Shown here: positions 38,030 to 50,661 of the stretch, piece by piece
Layout of the letters: every line of letters begins with the position of its first letter
Numbering within the stretch: position 1 is the stretch's first letter
Made by a program: the position numbers and the translations under genes
Notes under the pieces: model-generated
Told to the model about the DNA's origin: nothing
The model's input: only the letters and a program-made list of their open reading frames with translations
Database searches by the model: none
Assembly: GCA_932521035.1 (NCBI GenBank)
Contig: OW051497.1
Location: 124,001 to 188,000 of the forward strand
Direction: 5' to 3'
Source: Oscheius dolichura
Lineage: Eukaryota; Nematoda; Chromadorea; Rhabditida; Rhabditidae
Length of the DNA: 64,000 nucleotides

Positions 38030-39319
38030 ACCTATAAATTAAGCGATAACTGTCGCAAACTACTTTTTGGGAGCACAATCAGGGGTAAAGGGGGGAGACG
38101 AGACACCCCGCTAGGTCACGGGCGTCGGAAAAGGGGGGAGGCCGGCGGCGCATCGATCGGCACCCCGCTAATCTAACAACAGCACAGCGGGCGCCAGCGG
38201 GGGGTTTTAGCGGGACGCAATGCACCCCTAAGGAGGGGTGAGAGTAGCCCCCGAAGACTTTGTAGGGTTTCTGGAAAGGATTTAGAGTTATTCAGACCCC
38301 GGCTATTTGTATTGAGGGAGCGTCTCGCCCTGTCTGCAATTTCCTGACCTGGAAAGATAGTTTCTATCGAATTATCATTTTAATATTGTGTAGTCTGATA
38401 CCAATTTTTTTCTTATACCAAATTGATGCCGGATAAAAGAGTTAATCGGAAAAAATCACCAACCTGCCGAGCTTCCAACCAGGAAAGAGGACAATGAAGC
38501 TCGTATATTTCGTAAATCACAAGGATGTAGGAGCACAAAGCAGGACGATTCATGTTGAGCTTTGAAACAGATTGATAAGCAGTAAAATACGGTTCATTCT
38601 TTCATAAGAGGAATACAATAAGAGATAAAATCGGAAAACAAATCACTGGGAGTTTTAGGTGGATTTGATTAAGTTTTTGACAGGATTGGGAGTTAACAAG
38701 ACTACAAAATGTCTAGAAAACACCTTTTTTCAGTCAAAAAGCCATAAATTTTTAGTCAAAACATCAGAGAATCCCAGATTGGGGTTATACCTGTTTAGGG
38801 CTATCAAAAGTAGGAAGTGGAAGAACTGAAGTAGAGATAAGAATATGGAGAATAAGAATAGGTTTAATAGAAACCTTTCAGCATGCAAGAAGCCTCACCG
38901 GGATGCTGTAGATACATGGCCGGGGGAGCAATCATTCTCTCTTCTCAAAGAATACCTAAAAGATAAGGAATAATTACGGCGAAGAGCAGGAAAAGTTAAA
39001 AGCGAGGTCACCAAGCGGCAGGTACAGGGGTGGGAGACTAACTAGGATCTTTCCCAATCAATTGAGGTCAAGACGCGAGCTCAATGACGCGACGCGTCCC
39101 TATACAGTCCCCGGATGGAATGTGCCCTAACGGAATAATCCTTGCGCTAATGCATCTGTGCTCGATTATGGTCGTGTGTAAACTGATTCAGGAAGTTATG
39201 AGGTTCTTCTCTATGTTTCAACCCGTTCGATAGACCGCCAAGGATTTTTCCCATCATCCCAAAAGGTAGTCGGCGGCCAAATTCTTGAGATAAAATGAAT
39301 TTGAAAACGCAAAAATGTC
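38030..39319. other. intergenic, G/C-rich patch then AT-rich
   Basis: A GC-rich patch at about 38080-38230 lies upstream of the zinc-finger gene and may be its promoter. I see no gene in the rest. Confidence 0.45.
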
Positions 39320-39389
39320 TTCCCATGCCGGCAATCGAACCCGGGCTGCCTGGGTGAAAACCAAATCGTAACCACTAGACCACATGGGA
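39320..39389 (-). tRNA. tRNA-Glu (UUC)
   Basis: Read on the minus strand it starts TCCCATGTGGTCTAGTGG and ends CATGGGAA, a perfect seven-base-pair acceptor stem with the discriminator A. The anticodon loop is TTTTCAC with anticodon TTC, and the T arm is CCGGGTTCGATTGCCGG, with one mismatch at the base of the stem. It is 70 bases long, about two short of the usual Glu tRNA in the D/anticodon junction, so it may be slightly degenerate. Confidence 0.8.
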
Positions 39390-41640
39390 TGGTGAGAACG
39401 ACAGTACGAAGGAGGCTTTCAACACACTTTTGTCTGGCAAACAATGGAGCTATTCATTCTTGTCTGTTTACAAAGGACAATGAACAACAATTGGAAGATT
39501 TAAGTTCCTGCATCCAGCTGATTTCTTCAAAACCTAAAACGCCAATTTCTCAAAATCTACCGGGCAACTCACGGGTGTAGAGTCAAGGCCGATCAGGGCC
39601 GAACAGTTTTCAGGACGCGCCTGGACAGTTTTAAAACCAACGAATGTCTAGACAATGTTTTAAACTGGGGCCGACTGCCAAAAAGCTGTTTGAAAGGATG
39701 AAAAGACTTTATATTTTGTAGCTCGGGGAAGAAAAGAAGCCCTGATCCAGGAGCCAAACGGTAAATATGCCAAGGAGAAACTAAGAAATTGCATGGCGGA
39801 GTGGGTGCGGAAAAAAAATCAAGATCCTTCAGCATATCGAAGTGGGCTCAGGAGAGCGATGGGGAACGCGCACTTATAAATCTGAGCGTCTGTTCCTTCC
39901 CTACTAGGCTCTAAAGAATTCCATTTCATTGTTATTTTAACAGTAGAGATAGTATTTTATCAATAATAGAAAAATGATAAATGTACCGTAAGCCGGAGAA
40001 GCCAGACCTCGCTCAGATAGCTTCATAAGGCAAAGAACCCGCCACTGGGTGGAATAGGTAAATGGAAATAAGCTATTACCGTTTTTTGATCCGGAAAGAG
40101 GCTCAGAATAATGGACTGTCTCCCAGATGAAAATGGAAAGATGCCATTACCGTTTTTCTTGGGCTCTAAAGGACATCTGCTCTCCCAGATGGGATTGAAC
40201 CCACTGGAGACGAAATTCAGAACGGATCAGGGGTGAACGATTTAAAATTTTTGAAGGAATCTTTGGCATCCTTTGAGTACGATGTGATATAACTTAATGG
40301 ATGCCAAAGGGGGTTGATTAAATAATAAAACCTGATATTGGTTACTTCTCCCCACACTGGACCTAATTTCCACCCCCACTCCAGGACATCTTTGTTTTCC
40401 GCGTCGAAATTCAATAGTCCTAAAGGTTACGTTTGTATTACTAGTTTTTCCACCCTTTAATTATCTGAGAGGGGGTGGTAATTCCACCTTTGGTCATCAT
40501 GATTTATGCCCATACAAAAAAGCGCTCATATTTTAGGAAAATCTTCTATTGTTCTCCATTAATTCAGTTAGGTGCTCGACAACCCCCGTCTAGTACTCAT
40601 CATGACACATTGTGAGCGTGTGAGATGCGCTTTAACTAGACTCGCTTCGAAGTTAGAGTCGATTCACTTCTCCTTTGTCCAGTCTTGCCTTTGCGTTCAT
40701 CGGGTTGTGTAAGTTCTTCTCACACGTCATATTTTATCCACTAAAGAGGATTTGACACTGACTAAGCTGGAGATTTTGAAGGACCCTGCAGTCAAATCTA
40801 TTCCTCTGCTTCAACTATCACCCCTTCTTTCTGTATGCCTTTGACTCTTTCTGCCTTTATTTTCCACTAGGAGTGGCACCCTAAGCTCAGTAATTTCCAT
40901 ATATGCATCCTACTCTTACCAAGAACATCACACAAACATCAACCGCCATGCCCCCATGGGTACTCATATTTCAAGAGGAACAAATTTGCTTCTGGATTTA
41001 TTTCGAACCCTTCAAATAGATTTCCTCCCAACTTTTGACTAACTTATCGCTTTAACTCAGTCTATTAGACTAAAGAATAGAGCAGTTTTTACTTTGTTGA
41101 TTATGAAATGACCATATAGCTTAGAAGAGGATTTTAATCCATATGGATGAATACTTGTTTTCCTTTAAACATCAGCCTACTGGAACTCTCAATTCATGCA
41201 TTAACGATGAGCTAATAGTTTTAAAGTATCTGTTTAATCTTTTTTTAACGCAGTTTTCCTTTAATATTAATCTAAAATGTTTTCTGGCGCCGGAAATTGG
41301 AGATTTTGCTTGGAGTTTCTCAGCACAGCGGATAGTTCTTAATCTCCGCACTTCGGTGTAAAGGAATCAACATGGGAGACGGTCCGAAATTTGTCACTTC
41401 TCTATTTTCGGCTACTGTCCTTTTTTTGTCTGAACTTCTTTGCTGACAAGAAAGGCACAACTAAGCCAGTTCGGCTTATCCATTATTTTCCATAACTGTT
41501 ATTGCTGATTATCTAAATATCGCCCTCCCAGCTCCACTCATGTCACTCGACAACATTTTCCATCAGATTTATACATATTTTTGCAAATATTAAGAGTGGG
41601 AGAGAGGCTGCTAACGACTGGCTTCTTCTTCTTTGCGCAC
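39390..41640. other. intergenic stretch
   Basis: No exon chain or RNA gene was found. Open frames are short and start mostly with non-ATG codons. Confidence 0.45.
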
Positions 41641-44600
41641 AGCTCTTCAGAATGATGTAAGGAAGTTCCTTTTTCTAACGAGGTTTTGCTATTCAGACCA
41701 CCGCGTCCTTCAGCAGTTCAGCGCCTGGGTAAAAGTGAAATCAGCCACTCCACGGAAATGACAGTGAATCGTTCTATTATTTTGTACTATTGTTTCCAGC
41801 AGAAGAAAGGACCCGTTGAGGAGTTGGATGGCCCGGTGGAAGGATTTCGTCCTAAAGCGAGGACTATTACAGTACGTGAAACAGAATAGGAATATTATCG
41901 CCATTGAGAATGTTTTGAACACACGCTAACAGACCTTTAACGCTCTTAGTTCACTTTAATTGCGGGGGTAAATTAGCGTGTTTTTAACGAAGCCCGGGTA
42001 AAATTGAATTAAACAGGAAGGCTTAAAAGCCTCAAAATATAGCAGGGAAATTGAAATTCTGCCTCTCTTTGAGGGTGGAGTGTCTACATTTTACACAGAA
42101 CATATGGACAGAACATATAGCACGGCTTAACCTTTTTGCCTGTTATGGTTTAATTAACTTTTCAAATTCTGTGTCCAAGAAGCGTTTCTCTGATCACAGC
42201 CGTCGCTATTTCATCTACACACCTATTGCCAGGCCATAAAGCATTCTTCACATTCCCCGTGGGAGAGGAACCCACAAAAAACCAAATCAAGGCAAACATT
42301 GCCTTTCTTCAACTCAAACATTTTGTCGTTTTATTGTTCTCTGTGCAGATTCTCTCTCTCTTTTCAAACTTCACAAAAAATGTCAACGACGGGGTTTTGT
42401 GAAATGAATGGCCCACATGGACCCAATCCTTCCATCCACAATGCCTTTTAATGTGGCGCCTAATTTGGTTGCGCTGTTGCCGTCGCCTCCTCTCACCCCT
42501 TTTCTAGTTTTGGGGATAAACTTCAAAGCTTACATACTTTTAGGTGAGAAACACTAAATTCTTATTTAAGCTACTACTACTTTTATCTCAAATGAAATGG
42601 GCTTTCTCGGATGCTTAGCCAGCTTCCTCCGCGGTCAAAAATATGAGACCGACTGGCCCAGTAGAAAAGAGCAGATTGATCAAAACATGATGCACTCGCT
42701 GCAGCCGTTCAGATTATTGTCAATAGTGCTGATTTCAACGACCCTGGGGACTTTGTGGTCTTCTCTCTCTAAATCCATTCTACGCGCGTTCTACTAAACA
42801 AGAGGCTGTCGTATTCTAATTGAATGTTGCCAGGATGTTCCTAAAATATTCTCGATGACACTAAGCCAATAAGTTGATCCACATTTGCGCGCAATGGAGA
42901 AGCCCTTGAATTTGTCAGCTCTGAGGTTTCCTTGAGAAAGTACTTCTAAGACGAAGACTTTGTTAACACACATATTCCTTTGTACCTAGTCACATGTCAG
43001 TCTATTATCTTTCATTTTCACATTTTAATCACTAAGTACGTGATCATTTCCATATCCTCTTGTCCAAGATTTCCTTCTTTTTTCTGTTTTTAATCCTATT
43101 ACAATGTGAAACGCTACTTTTAAAACATTTAAAAGGGTAATAACCCGCTGAGCAATTGGAAGGAGAGCTTCTTTCCCTCAAAAAACAAGACAAATGACGG
43201 CGCATCCGCTCCCTTCCGCCTTAAATTCACCCTTTATTGTACTCCTTCCTTCAAAAAGATCTAGAATTTGCAATGGGATACGGGCCATTTGATATGTCTT
43301 CAGCTTTCGGGCATGAGCATGCGTGCTGTTTTTTTGTTAACCTCTTAGTGGTTTCCCTTTAACGTTCCTGATAATTTAATTACACCATTGTCTATCCCTC
43401 CCTCTTATTTTGTTTTTTGTGCTCTAGAATGCCAAATGAAGAGTCCCTTAACTGATTTTTGGCCATCTCTGAACCCTTGCCAAATGAGTTAGTTCAACAG
43501 AGCGCATCAAACTCAAACCAGTATCTCTTGACTCTTAAAACGAACTTTAATTAATTCCTTTAAAGTGAGCTTCAGACTTTTGGCACGATGTTTCACCGCT
43601 TTGACGCAAATACCTTGGGAAATTCACAAATCCAATACTAGGAAGTCTCATTTAGTATCCTAGAAATGGACTCTGTTGTTTACTTTCCACCTTGACAGCA
43701 TTCTCTCTGATAGAATTAATTTGTCCCTAAAGATAGAAGTAAGTTCTGAAGAAGTAGGTATGAGAATTCAGATAATCCCGATCTTTAATCTAAACTTGAA
43801 GAAAAGGAAGAGTTTCTGAAATGCGCGAGCTCGTCTTCCAGCAGAGGAAGCGCCAGATTTGCGGAATTCCTTCCGCTGTCTCTGCCAAATTTGCTGTCAG
43901 TTAGTCTCTCTCTGCAAAGAATTCTCCTTAATATTGGACGGGCTTAGCCCGTTATCTGCCTAGTCACACCAGGTGCAACTGGCACTATTTGCTCTCAATA
44001 TGGAATAGAATATTTTGCTTTGAATACGGCGCGTGGGCGGGCGTGCCCTTTGCCAGTCTAAAGGGCAAGAGGAGTAGCCTCTTTAATTTATAAGTTGACA
44101 CCAAAATGGTTACCCTTTTCTTATAGAGTAGACGAGTTGCTTTCAATCACCGCGAAGAGCGGTCGTAAGGCGACGAGTAGCCTTAACTCTGAGACGACCC
44201 CGCCAGATGAAAACAAACGCTCCTCCGTTCCCACAAGTTCGCTAGTCTCTTCGCCCACGCACTGCCCCTACTTATTCCTTGTTATCCCTTCCAAAATGTT
44301 TGCTCTCTCTATCGCCTTGGAGCAACTTTTCCATTTTATTTTTCAGTACTTTCTACTTGATAGGTCACACTACACCCGCAATTATTCTCTGTTTTGAGCC
44401 ATTATTTCAGCCTGGGGCCCGTTTCACGCATCCAATTATCTCCAAATGTATGGGGGCCATATTTGACCCATGGTTCCATAAGGCGCTCCTGAAAGCTATA
44501 CTCTCCTTCTCCTTTTCTTCTCATCTTAACTGAACAGGAAAATAATCGAAGCAACTTTCTTACCTATTCATAGAATATCTGATTTTAAAAAATTGGATTT

Positions 44601-46187
44601 CTTTTTCTCTCTATGGGCAAAGCTGGCGTCATAGTATTATTTCCAAATGCTCTTGGCCACTATTCAAAAAACAAAACTATTGACTCCCGGAGGTGGCTAA
44701 ATATGTGGCGATGTGATTTCCTCTTTCACATTAACCCTCTCTCCTTAGAGTAATAGTGGTTCCATTAGCGACCTCCATTGTGAGACCTATTTTGTTCCAT
44801 CTTTGAGACATCAGTTTTATATGCTATACACTCTTCCTTCTTTGACCACGTGAGATCTAACCCTTCTCTCTATTTTCTGGCCAAAACATCAACTTTCCGC
44901 TCTGTGATAGGGGCAATTTCACTGATAATTGTTCTTTTGCATCAGTCTACATTCTAGGAAGATCATTTGACAGACGCCCAGTTCCCCCATTCCATGCAAC
45001 GCTACTTTCAAATTCTTTTTTGACCTCTGCTCCACTATGACGACGGGCATCTTATCCAACTTCCTCCTATTTCATTTCTACAAATTTCTACGACAGGTGG
45101 TTGTCTCCACCGTCGACAAATATTTTCCCCGTCTCGTGCAAGACATTTCTCAAATTGAGATGCACTCTTCAGCATTGGATTATAGTCATTTTCACTGTTC
45201 TTCGAGATCATCTGATCCTCTCATTACTTCTCAGAACGAGTGACTCAGTTCAGGTTGGGGCATTCCATCATAGATGCATTGTTAGAGAATGCTGAGCGTT
45301 GACTGGATGTCGGAAGAGGTAAGAAAGCCTTTTTGGTGTGTAAACCCCACCCAGGCCTATTAATCTGCCATTTACTTTGAAACATTCCTTGCCTTTCTTC
45401 AAAATATCCGCTAAAAAGGTATTATTAACCCATTTAAATGAACTCGATTGCCCTTGAGTAAGAAACAAAGAGGTCAGCTGCTCTTTCGGCAGTAGTCCTC
45501 TGTTGATTGGACTATTTCCCGCCATTAACTTATCCACAATTTCAATTTAAACTCTCCAATATCAGTAATAAAGAAGTTAAGAATAGCTGACCTTTGCTGC
45601 AGGGGGATATCACCTGCAGAGCCAATTCTTCATTCAGATTATGTCCGCTCTCAACTCAGGGTCAAATGAGATTCACAATGGGGGATATCTGATAAATTAA
45701 AATATAGAGCGAAATTCAAATAAGCGTAAGGCGGAAAATACCTTCCTGTCTCGGAATATCACACATTCCCGGGGACAGTCCATGTTCTTCCGAAAGAGCC
45801 GATTCTATCATAATCGCGATGTTTATGATAAGCTAGGAATTTCCTCATAATTATGAGCAAAGAAGGAGATTTACGTCAGCTCGCTTTACAAAAGTTCATA
45901 TCTTTTTGTTTTGCATTCAGTCTGCGCCTACTACAAATTTAATTCGCCTCAATAGATCTGTACTCTATGAGACAAATTGGAGCTGGATAGCTCTTTTAAG
46001 AGGAACAACTTTTATATTCATCACTTCCGGACGCATTGTTGACACCAGTCCATCCAAAAAGAGAGTCAAAATGACCTGTTTAGGCGGCTCGCCTACGAGC
46101 AATGGAGACCCGCACTGGTTCAGTTGGCGATTGCTCGAGACTGCTCAACTATCGCAGCAACAGCCGGCAGAATTTATTCAGACGAAG
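41641..46187 (+). other. candidate exons of an unidentified plus-strand gene
   Basis: Several short stretches have acceptor and donor signals and protein-like content but could not be joined with certainty. They are: 41641-41655 (ALQND) to about 41698-41728 (TTASFSSSAPG) to 41801-41870 (QKKGPVEELDGPVEGFRPKA); 43821-43898 (MRELVFQQRKRQICGIPS); about 44110-44260 (VDELLSITAKSGRKATSSLN); 45037-45243 (VVVSTVDKYFPRLVQDISQI); and about 46046-46186 (LFRRLAYEQWRPALVQLAIA). The first three are in consistent phase. Whether they form one gene with long introns is not established. No known family was recognised. Confidence 0.3.
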
Positions 46188-49100
46188 GTAATGCTGATCT
46201 ATTTCATATTTTAAAGAAATCTACCTAATTCAAATTCTTTGAAAAAAATTAGAGAGAGCGTTGGAAATTAATTGCTGATTGCCTAGCTTCATGGACAATT
46301 CTCTCCCTTTCTTATAATGAATAAGGAGGCTGAGGGAGAGAAGATCTCAAGCCATGCAATCAACTCAAAAGGATTGAAAATCAACATGCGAAAACGTTGG
46401 TTCAGGTCAACTCGGAGGAGAATTTCCAATGCTCAACGGCTGGCCGATTTGGAAGACTTCATCAATCGACGGTGGGTCATCATTATATTCATTTCCGCCC
46501 CCTTCTTCCTCTTCCGACTACAAAAATTTAAGCAATTTAAAGCTGAGGAATTCTAAAATTGGTACTGTATTCTTTTTATAATTCAAGGACGGCGGCAATG
46601 TACTTATCGGTGATGGGGGAATTTTCCGTTATTTGAATTTAAAAAAAGGGTATTTTTAAGAATACAGCCGTGTCAGTTTTGTTAAGAATTTTATGAGGAT
46701 TACGGCAATATAAAGACTGTCAAAACTAACATAGATTTTTGATGAGAAATGGAGCTTTCAAGGTGGCAGGTCGCCGTGATGCTGCCATAACAATGAAGGG
46801 AACTTTTGATCCACCGGGGGTCCGAAAAACCTTGACATTCGAAAATCCACTAACTTCCCTTGTGAAATTCCGATGTGGACCCCTGGCTGTTTCGCTATGT
46901 GAGTAACATGAGTAGAAGAAGAGCTACACTGATTTTGCCTGCCTTTCTCGCCAATTAGCATGCCTATGCGGGCAGGGTAAACAAAATTTTTAATAGAGCA
47001 AATTGTTTTCTTTTGCTTTTGATGTTTCCATTGTGAGAACATCGACCCGGCTCGTTGTTATTCCCATGCTGAGATGTAAAAAATGTCCTGGATCCGTTAC
47101 TAGGCGCTAGACACTCTATCCCCGGGTGTCTAGTCGGCCACATCCTTTTTTGAATATCATGTTTCTCTGGTACCTCGTTATTCCCAAGCCGTTGAATAAT
47201 TCCGACAAGCTTGGAGGGAGATATACCCCCCTATAAATATAATGGCAAACAATGTCTGCGGCTTTGCTTTCTCAGAATCGTTTAAGCTCTTTTCTGCTTT
47301 TTGGTGTGGCCGCGCTGAGACCAATTCCAATCATCCTCTACTTTAAAAATTATCCATTTCTGTAGATATTCTCTTTAAAGAGCAGATATTTTCTACTCGC
47401 CCCCTAAACATAAATAATTCCGACCTTTGATGCGATCCTTCCGGATGAAGAGTTAACGGGAACAAAGAGCTTTCAGGGTGTCTTGGGGGGTGTTTCAAAG
47501 CAACAACCAGTGTGCAACTAAGAAAAAGGATGGCGTTTTTGCACACGCTGAAAACAGCAAATTGGCCATTCCTTGGTGTCCAGGCTACTTGCACCTGGTC
47601 TTTTTAGAGAGCTCCAAAAACAGACTGGGCCGACCCTCTAGAGACCTCAAGATTATTCTTCCTTGCCCATATTCGAGTCAAAAGCTCTTGAATACGAGAG
47701 CTTTCTGGTGCACACACAGAGTTGTCTTTGACCCCCTCGTGATCCTGATGTTAATTTCTCTTCCCCTTGAATAGGGAAGGGGAAGCTCTCTCGCGTAGAT
47801 CATCAAATATTCAATTTAAGCGGCAATTTCTCTGTTTCAAACATATGCCTGCTCTCACTCTCTGTGCAATTTTACCGCGCGCGCTACACACATCTCTCCC
47901 CCGGCCCCTCTTCAATATATTTCCTCTTCTACTGCCAAAAACACCGATTGCATCTGAAGCGTATGTATACGCGAATGCTGCTTGTTGTGGTGACGGGAGC
48001 CAATTGGAAGTGCCACGCCTTCCATTTCCAACCAGGGAGAAGACCACTGGAGCTTATTTATTTTCACACGCCGATTATCCCCCTCAGCTTAGCAAGCGGC
48101 GAATATCCTATTTCTGCCCCCTTTTCTGCTCTCTTTCCTTTTTTGTATCTGCAATTTTTGGGAAGGAGTTAACGACCGGGAGGCTAACGCCCAAAGTGCA
48201 GCCACAAGGCAAATTGTCATCGATTCCTGCTGGCTACTTTTTTCGTTCCTCTTTTGCAACTTACATCCATAATTTCCCAAAAAATCACACACCTTTGCCG
48301 CTTAATATCGTCACAACATTATACTTTTGTTATTCCGTAGATCTATAGCCTATTGTCGACGTCAAACTATAGCCAGGAAGAATAAAATCTTCAAAATTGA
48401 GAAGAACACCAAAAAACAAAAGATCTTTGCTGTCTTCCATAGTCTCTGTTTATAACAGAGCAAGCAGTATTGTCCCAGTTTCCAAATTATTGCCCCACCC
48501 GCTATACAGTAGCGTTCCTTCTCCTTTTTATTCAATTTCCTCAATTTAATTAGAAGTTCACCGTTTCCGAGGCGTTATTTAAAGAAATAGGGCCCAGAAC
48601 ATTTTGCTCTGAGGCTGAAATAAGGGCCGCTATTGATAGGAAAAGAGATGTATGTGGCGGGTGTGTATTCTATTACGCAAATCCTAGTTTCATAAGCAGT
48701 GAGTCTAGAGGCTAGAGGATAAAGCTTGGAATGTTCTTCGATCAATTAGAGACCAAGTTGAGGGTTAGGGGCCATATGCATAACGTAGAAGACGACTGAC
48801 TCAAGGAATGGTTGTTTATCCGTCAAGAAAAGAGGGAAAAACATTTCCACTCAACCTCTGACCTGGCGCAGATCTCTATGCCTAGCAATTAACCCGCGCT
48901 TTATCAGATTATTTGTCCTCTTCGTTCTTTTGGAGAAAAGTTCGTCTTATCGCATATGGAGCATCTTTCGAACTCGTTTTCATATAAAATATACCCGTGG
49001 TCTTTATTTTGGATGAATGGCAGTTTCTAGAATCTTTGAAGCACAGTATACGCCGAAATCCGTTTAAACCCTGTGACTCTGCGTCACTGCTAAAGTCTAA

Positions 49101-50661
49101 GGCGAATAGCCCTTCTTTGAAAGTCATATGCCCAAAATCCGTTAGCAGTCTCGAGTCGGGACATTCCATTTTCTAAATTACTAGTGTTTCCAGTCATTCT
49201 CGTCCTATTTCGATTCTTTTACAGCGAATTATTTAACTGTAGCTCATTTTACCTACTTTTGAAGACCTACCCTAGCGTAGAAGGAGATTCTGTGCTAATT
49301 TAATGGCCAAAATCAGAACATGAGAACCGCGGGTTTATTAAATTGGGAAAATGTCAACCAATGAAATAAAAAAGGTCGTAGTCACACGTAGGGACATTTT
49401 GACCTTTTTTTCCCATACCTTTTGGTTTTTACGAGAGACAATTTTCAAACTCTGATTTTGGCCATTTTGGGACTTGGTTTTTGGTTTGGAGAGAGATACC
49501 AGGAGTACGACCCACTCCTAAACCTATCTAAAAAGGATTAAAGTTCTGGACCAATGTTTTTCTTTTCTCTATATTACGGTTACTAGCATTTACAATCGAA
49601 ACTGGTGACTACCTAAGCATTGAGCCCAGATCTCCCTGCCTTGTTTTTATTCCCAGGCTCGTTTTAATACCATGGGTAACTGCGTCCTACTACCGATCAA
49701 ATCATTACTATTTTCGGGTTATCATTCTCCCATCCCGGGTTCAATTTTGATCCCCCATCCTGGTGTCCAATTTAGCTTGTCACTCAGGATTTGATTAAAT
49801 TCTAGATTCAGTATGCCCCCTACCAGGACCACCCCTCCCCTGTCGTGCTAGTTGAGAGCATAAAAGCTTTATAACTCGAAACTTTCGAATTACAGGCCCC
49901 CGTTAAAAGGTGGAAGTCCAATTCTTTGCAGGTGTTGCCAAGCTTTTTTGAGGAATGGAGGGAAGGAGCATTGAATCAAATGTTAGAGCGCTTCGTTTCC
50001 TGCTTGTTTTATTAAGTTTCCTCTGCTATCCTGTCAGGCAAACAAACACCGGCGGGAAGTAGTTCAAGAAACCTTCGACCCATTCGAAAATTAGACATTA
50101 GCGCGTGGAACCTAGCCAGCGGGATCAGGAAAAATTAGATTTTGCTATTAAAACTACTGAAAATTCACTTACGAGGCAATTCTAATCAAAAGTAAGAATA
50201 AACTAACGAAAACCTTAAATTTGAGCCGCGGGTCAAGCAAGAAGTGCCTCCGCAGTTCTCATTAATACTTTCCTGACAACCCCCTTTTAATTCAAAAATT
50301 CGAGAACTGAAAATTCTTGACAGCTGCTGAAAGTTAGAAACCTTGGTACCTACAATTTGCAGCGATAACTATTCGATTAATGCAGCTCTCTGCAAAGGAA
50401 AGAGACTACGTTGTTTGAAAGCCCAGGTCAAAAAAAATAATGCATTGATTCCTATTTTCTTTACTGAAACATAAAGAGAGCCTTTTTTCCTCCCCGGATG
50501 CCATATTTCATTTACATAGGGCCACATTCTAAACGACGGAATGGCTTGCTATAACGGCCACATCCAGCCTTCCTTAGCATTTCAACCTTCTCAACCTCTT
50601 CCTTCCTCTTCCCTTATGTAAGATCATAGTTTTCTCTTAGCAGCAGGAGGAGAGCAAGCAA
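46188..50661. other. upstream region of the Munc13-like gene
   Basis: A 193-codon plus-strand open frame at 47767-48348 begins at TTG, has no domain and no splice context, and is probably chance. An 8-base inverted repeat (CTAGACAC with GTGTCTAG) lies near 47108-47134. No RNA gene was recognised. Confidence 0.4.

Noticed and set aside
40160-40205. TTCAATCCC on the minus strand as a tRNA B box
   Set aside because: No acceptor stem or A box at the right distance, and the T stem does not pair.
47108-47134. 8-base palindrome as a possible RNA hairpin
   Set aside because: The stem is short, with no tRNA boxes or poly-T end nearby.
47767-48348. 193-codon plus-strand open frame
   Set aside because: It starts at TTG, its composition is not protein-like and there is no splice or domain support.
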